A stretch of DNA of 7,080 nucleotides from Lachnospiraceae bacterium (GTDB lineage: Bacteria; Bacillota; Clostridia; Lachnospirales; Lachnospiraceae). The notes under the pieces are model-generated. The model ran no database searches. It saw only the letters and a program-made list of their open reading frames with translations, and was not told where the DNA came from. Each line of letters starts with the position of its first letter. Positions within the stretch are counted from its first letter, which is position 1. Shown here one piece after another: positions 5,750 through 7,080 of the stretch. Both the position numbers and the translations under genes were made by a program. Location of the stretch: assembly GCA_024694785.1 (NCBI GenBank), contig JAILJL010000060.1:1-7080 (forward strand), given 5' to 3'.

Positions 5750-6223
5750 CTAATCCTCTTCTGCCGCCTTCTTTGCCCGAAGCTCCTTAAAAAACTCCGA
5801 TAACATGGTGCTTGATTCTTCTTCAAGCACGCCACGCGTAAGCTCTACCTGATGGTTAAATTCCTTCATATCAAGTAAGTTGATAACTGAGCCTGCACAG
5901 CCTGCCTTCTTATTCATAGACCCGATTACAACGCGATCCACCCGCGCCTGCACGATTGCTCCTGCGCACATCTGGCATGGCTCAAGGGTTATATACATGG
6001 TGCAACCTTCAAGCCTCCAGTCGCCAAGCTTCTTCGCCGCCTTCTTAATTGCGATAAGCTCCGCATGAGCAAGGGTAGACTTGTCGGTATTGCGCCTGTT
6101 ATAGCCGCGGGCGATTATCCTGCCGTCAAAGACTATTACGCATCCTATCGGTACTTCATCGAGGGCATATGCTTTCTTCGCCTCTGCAAGCGCTTTTTTC
6201 ATGAATTTCTCGTCGATTGTCAT
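5750..6223 (-). CDS. tadA: tRNA-specific adenosine deaminase TadA
   Basis: A 157-residue cytoplasmic zinc deaminase that converts adenosine 34 of tRNA-Arg(ACG) to inosine, allowing it to read CGU, CGC and CGA codons. The catalytic signature is intact: HAE at residues 53-55 (His53 zinc ligand, Glu55 proton shuttle) and PCQMC at 82-86 (Cys83 and Cys86 zinc ligands). VPIGCVIV (24-31) and YNRRN (41-45) are also typical of the family. An in-frame ATG exists at 6307, but the extra 28 residues are unlike TadA and would span the intergenic palindrome. The ATG at 6223 has GAGGAAG (6227-6233) correctly spaced and gives the usual N-terminus and family length. The gene is followed by the SRP RNA promoter 30 bases past its TAG stop. 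The tadA-SRP RNA order is well known in Firmicutes. Confidence 0.95.
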   Translation of the reverse strand: MTIDEKFMKKALAEAKKAYALDEVPIGCVIVFDGRIIARGYNRRNTDKSTLAHAELIAIKKAAKKLGDWRLEGCTMYITLEPCQMCAGAIVQARVDRVVIGSMNKKAGCAGSVINLLDMKEFNHQVELTRGVLEEESSTMLSEFFKELRAKKAAEED

Positions 6224-6226
6224 TTT

Positions 6227-6233
6227 CTTCCTC
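6227..6233 (-). promoter_or_regulatory. Shine-Dalgarno GAGGAAG that fixes the tadA start
   Basis: GAGGAAG lies on the minus strand just upstream of the ATG at 6223, with 6 bases between GAGG and ATG. No comparable site precedes the longer in-frame start at 6307, so the 157-residue product is preferred. Confidence 0.7.
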
Positions 6234-6236
6234 GCT

Positions 6237-6265
6237 TTGTAGAATTCTCGCGACTGTGGTATAAT
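6237..6265 (+). promoter_or_regulatory. Probable extended -10 promoter for nrdG
   Basis: The plus strand carries a perfect TATAAT at 6260-6265 preceded by TGG (6257-6259), an extended -10 element. A weak -35 candidate TTGTAG is at 6237-6242 with 17-base spacing. The start would fall near 6272, leaving a leader of about 58 bases that contains the 6291-6307 palindrome. The promoter lies inside the presumed 5' leader of tadA. Confidence 0.6.
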
Positions 6266-6290
6266 AACGATGTGCGAGTTCACAATTTCT

Positions 6291-6307
6291 ATGGGGTCTG
6301 ACCCCAT
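6291..6307. repeat. Perfect 17-base palindrome between tadA and nrdG
   Basis: ATGGGGTC-T-GACCCCAT is a perfect 8+1+8 inverted repeat. It sits directly downstream of a minus-strand TATAAT (6313-6308) and within the presumed nrdG leader. It could be an operator, a short RNA hairpin or a dispersed palindromic repeat. Without other copies or comparative data these cannot be separated. Confidence 0.7.
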
Positions 6308-6336
6308 TATACCTTAAAGAGGTAGTAGTATGCAAA
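6308..6336 (-). promoter_or_regulatory. Possible tadA promoter
   Basis: The minus strand reads TATAAT at 6313-6308, with only weak -35 candidates upstream near 6331-6337 (TTGCAT, about 18-base spacing, inside the first codons of nrdG). Transcription would begin near 6301, inside the 17-base palindrome, leaving a leader of about 78 bases before tadA. The -10 is consensus; the -35 is poor. Confidence 0.4.
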
Positions 6337-7025
6337 TCTTAGGCTTTAATAAAACAACTCTTCTGGACTTTCCGGAGCACGTGGCATCCACCATATTTAC
6401 GGGAGGATGCAATTTCCGCTGTCCATTTTGTCATAACGGGGATCTCGTGCTTAATCCGAGTGCGGTAGAAAGCTATAAAGAAGACGAGATTCTCACCTAC
6501 TTAGGTAAGCACAAAAATATGCTCGACGGAATCTGCGTGACGGGCGGCGAACCGACATTACAGCGCGACTTGCCGGAATTCCTTGCCAAGGTAAAAGCTC
6601 TTGGCCTTCTGGTTAAATTAGATACGAACGGCTATAATCCTGCTGCTTTAAGGGCTCTTATAGATAACAAACTTGTCGATTATGTCGCAATGGATATCAA
6701 GAATTCAAAGGAAAAATACGCCATGACAACCGGCGTTGCCGATCTTGACATTGATAAGATTGACGAATCCGTCCGGATGTTGCTTGCAGGCTCTACGCCT
6801 TATGAATTCAGGACAACGGTAGTTAAAGAATTACACAAAGCCGAGGATTTTGAAAGAATCGGCGGGTGGATTAAGGGCACCCCTTGCTACTACTTACAAA
6901 ACTACCGCGAGAACGAACAGGTTATATCGCCGGGATTTACAGCTTACGAAAAAGAAGATCTGGAGGCTTTTAAAGAGCTTCTTTTAAAATACATACCTTG
7001 TGTGGAATTGAGAGGACTTGACTGA
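6330..7025 (+). CDS. nrdG: Anaerobic ribonucleotide reductase activating protein, radical SAM (NrdG2-like)
   Basis: A 231-residue radical SAM enzyme of the class that installs the glycyl radical on anaerobic ribonucleoside-triphosphate reductase. The 4Fe-4S cluster motif CNFRCPFC (Cys27, Cys31, Cys34) is intact, preceded by TIFTGG. The SAM-binding GGE motif is in TGGEPTLQ (71-78), followed by LDTNGYNP (97-104) and MDIKNSKEKY (121-130), both common in activase-type proteins. The start LGFNKTTLLDFPEHVASTIF is characteristic of the longer NrdG group (about 230 residues), distinct from the roughly 155-residue E. coli type. The ribosome binding site AAAGAGGT (6316-6323) precedes the ATG. The partner reductase NrdD is not in the window, so a related glycyl-radical enzyme remains a possible target. 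The stop overlaps the next gene's ATG by one base. No terminator follows, so it is co-transcribed with that gene. Confidence 0.88.
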   Translation: MQILGFNKTTLLDFPEHVASTIFTGGCNFRCPFCHNGDLVLNPSAVESYKEDEILTYLGKHKNMLDGICVTGGEPTLQRDLPEFLAKVKALGLLVKLDTNGYNPAALRALIDNKLVDYVAMDIKNSKEKYAMTTGVADLDIDKIDESVRMLLAGSTPYEFRTTVVKELHKAEDFERIGGWIKGTPCYYLQNYRENEQVISPGFTAYEKEDLEAFKELLLKYIPCVELRGLD

Positions 7026-7080
7026 TGGATTACGACAACACCAGGTTTCACCACATACGACAGCCCCAGTCCGAGCAGGA
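7025..7080 (+). CDS. Start of an unidentified gene coupled to nrdG (3' end cut by window edge)
   Basis: An open frame begins with the ATG that overlaps the nrdG stop by one base (TGATG). AGAGGA at 7011-7016 is a suitable ribosome binding site. Only 18 codons are visible (MDYDNTRFHH, then a Gln- and Pro-containing stretch). They are polar, with no signal peptide or recognisable motif. The product cannot be identified from so little sequence. Confidence 0.5.
   Translation, partial: MDYDNTRFHHIRQPQSEQ

Noticed and set aside
6224..6307. Upstream ATG extending tadA by 28 residues
   Set aside because: The extension does not look like TadA, covers the palindrome and nrdG promoter, and lacks a good ribosome binding site; the ATG at 6223 has one.

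Overview
The window looks like chromosomal DNA from an anaerobic, Gram-positive member of the Clostridia, probably a Lachnospiraceae-type organism. The clues are consensus SigA-type promoters, strong GGAGG ribosome binding sites, a group I ECF vitamin transporter, an oxygen-sensitive radical SAM activase of the NrdG type, and the tadA-SRP RNA neighbourhood typical of Firmicutes. The taxonomic call is inference; no rRNA or other marker is present.

Layout from left to right. A minus-strand larE (PP-loop sulfur transferase) runs off the left edge (1-424). Next comes a compact minus-strand operon, read right to left: a membrane-anchored DUF4430 protein (5505-4726), an EcfT transmembrane component (4665-3832), a fused double ECF ATPase (3831-2173), an ECF S component (2188-1541) and a secreted alpha/alpha-toroid protein (1540-509). 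The last four genes are butted or overlapping (TAA-ATG junctions, a 16-base overlap), so they are surely co-transcribed. larE follows 84 bases later and may belong to the same transcript. Just upstream of the operon lies a small-type SRP RNA gene (about 5684-5526) with a consensus promoter and its own terminator. Upstream of that is tadA (6223-5750). A short divergent intergenic region leads to plus-strand nrdG (6330-7025) and the start of an unidentified overlapping gene at the right edge.

How the genes work together. The operon encodes a complete, self-contained ECF importer plus two extracytoplasmic proteins. Their domain types match the two halves of the animal cobalamin carriers intrinsic factor and transcobalamin: an alpha/alpha barrel and a DUF4430-like beta domain. 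In animals the two domains sit in one chain and clamp cobalamin between them; here they are separate proteins at opposite ends of the operon. The best hypothesis is a split, surface-located corrinoid capture module that hands its ligand to a dedicated ECF transporter. This is the most interesting content of the window. Substrate identity is inferred from fold and context. No cobalamin riboswitch was found, and the operon begins only 14 bases after the SRP RNA terminator, so its regulation is an open question.
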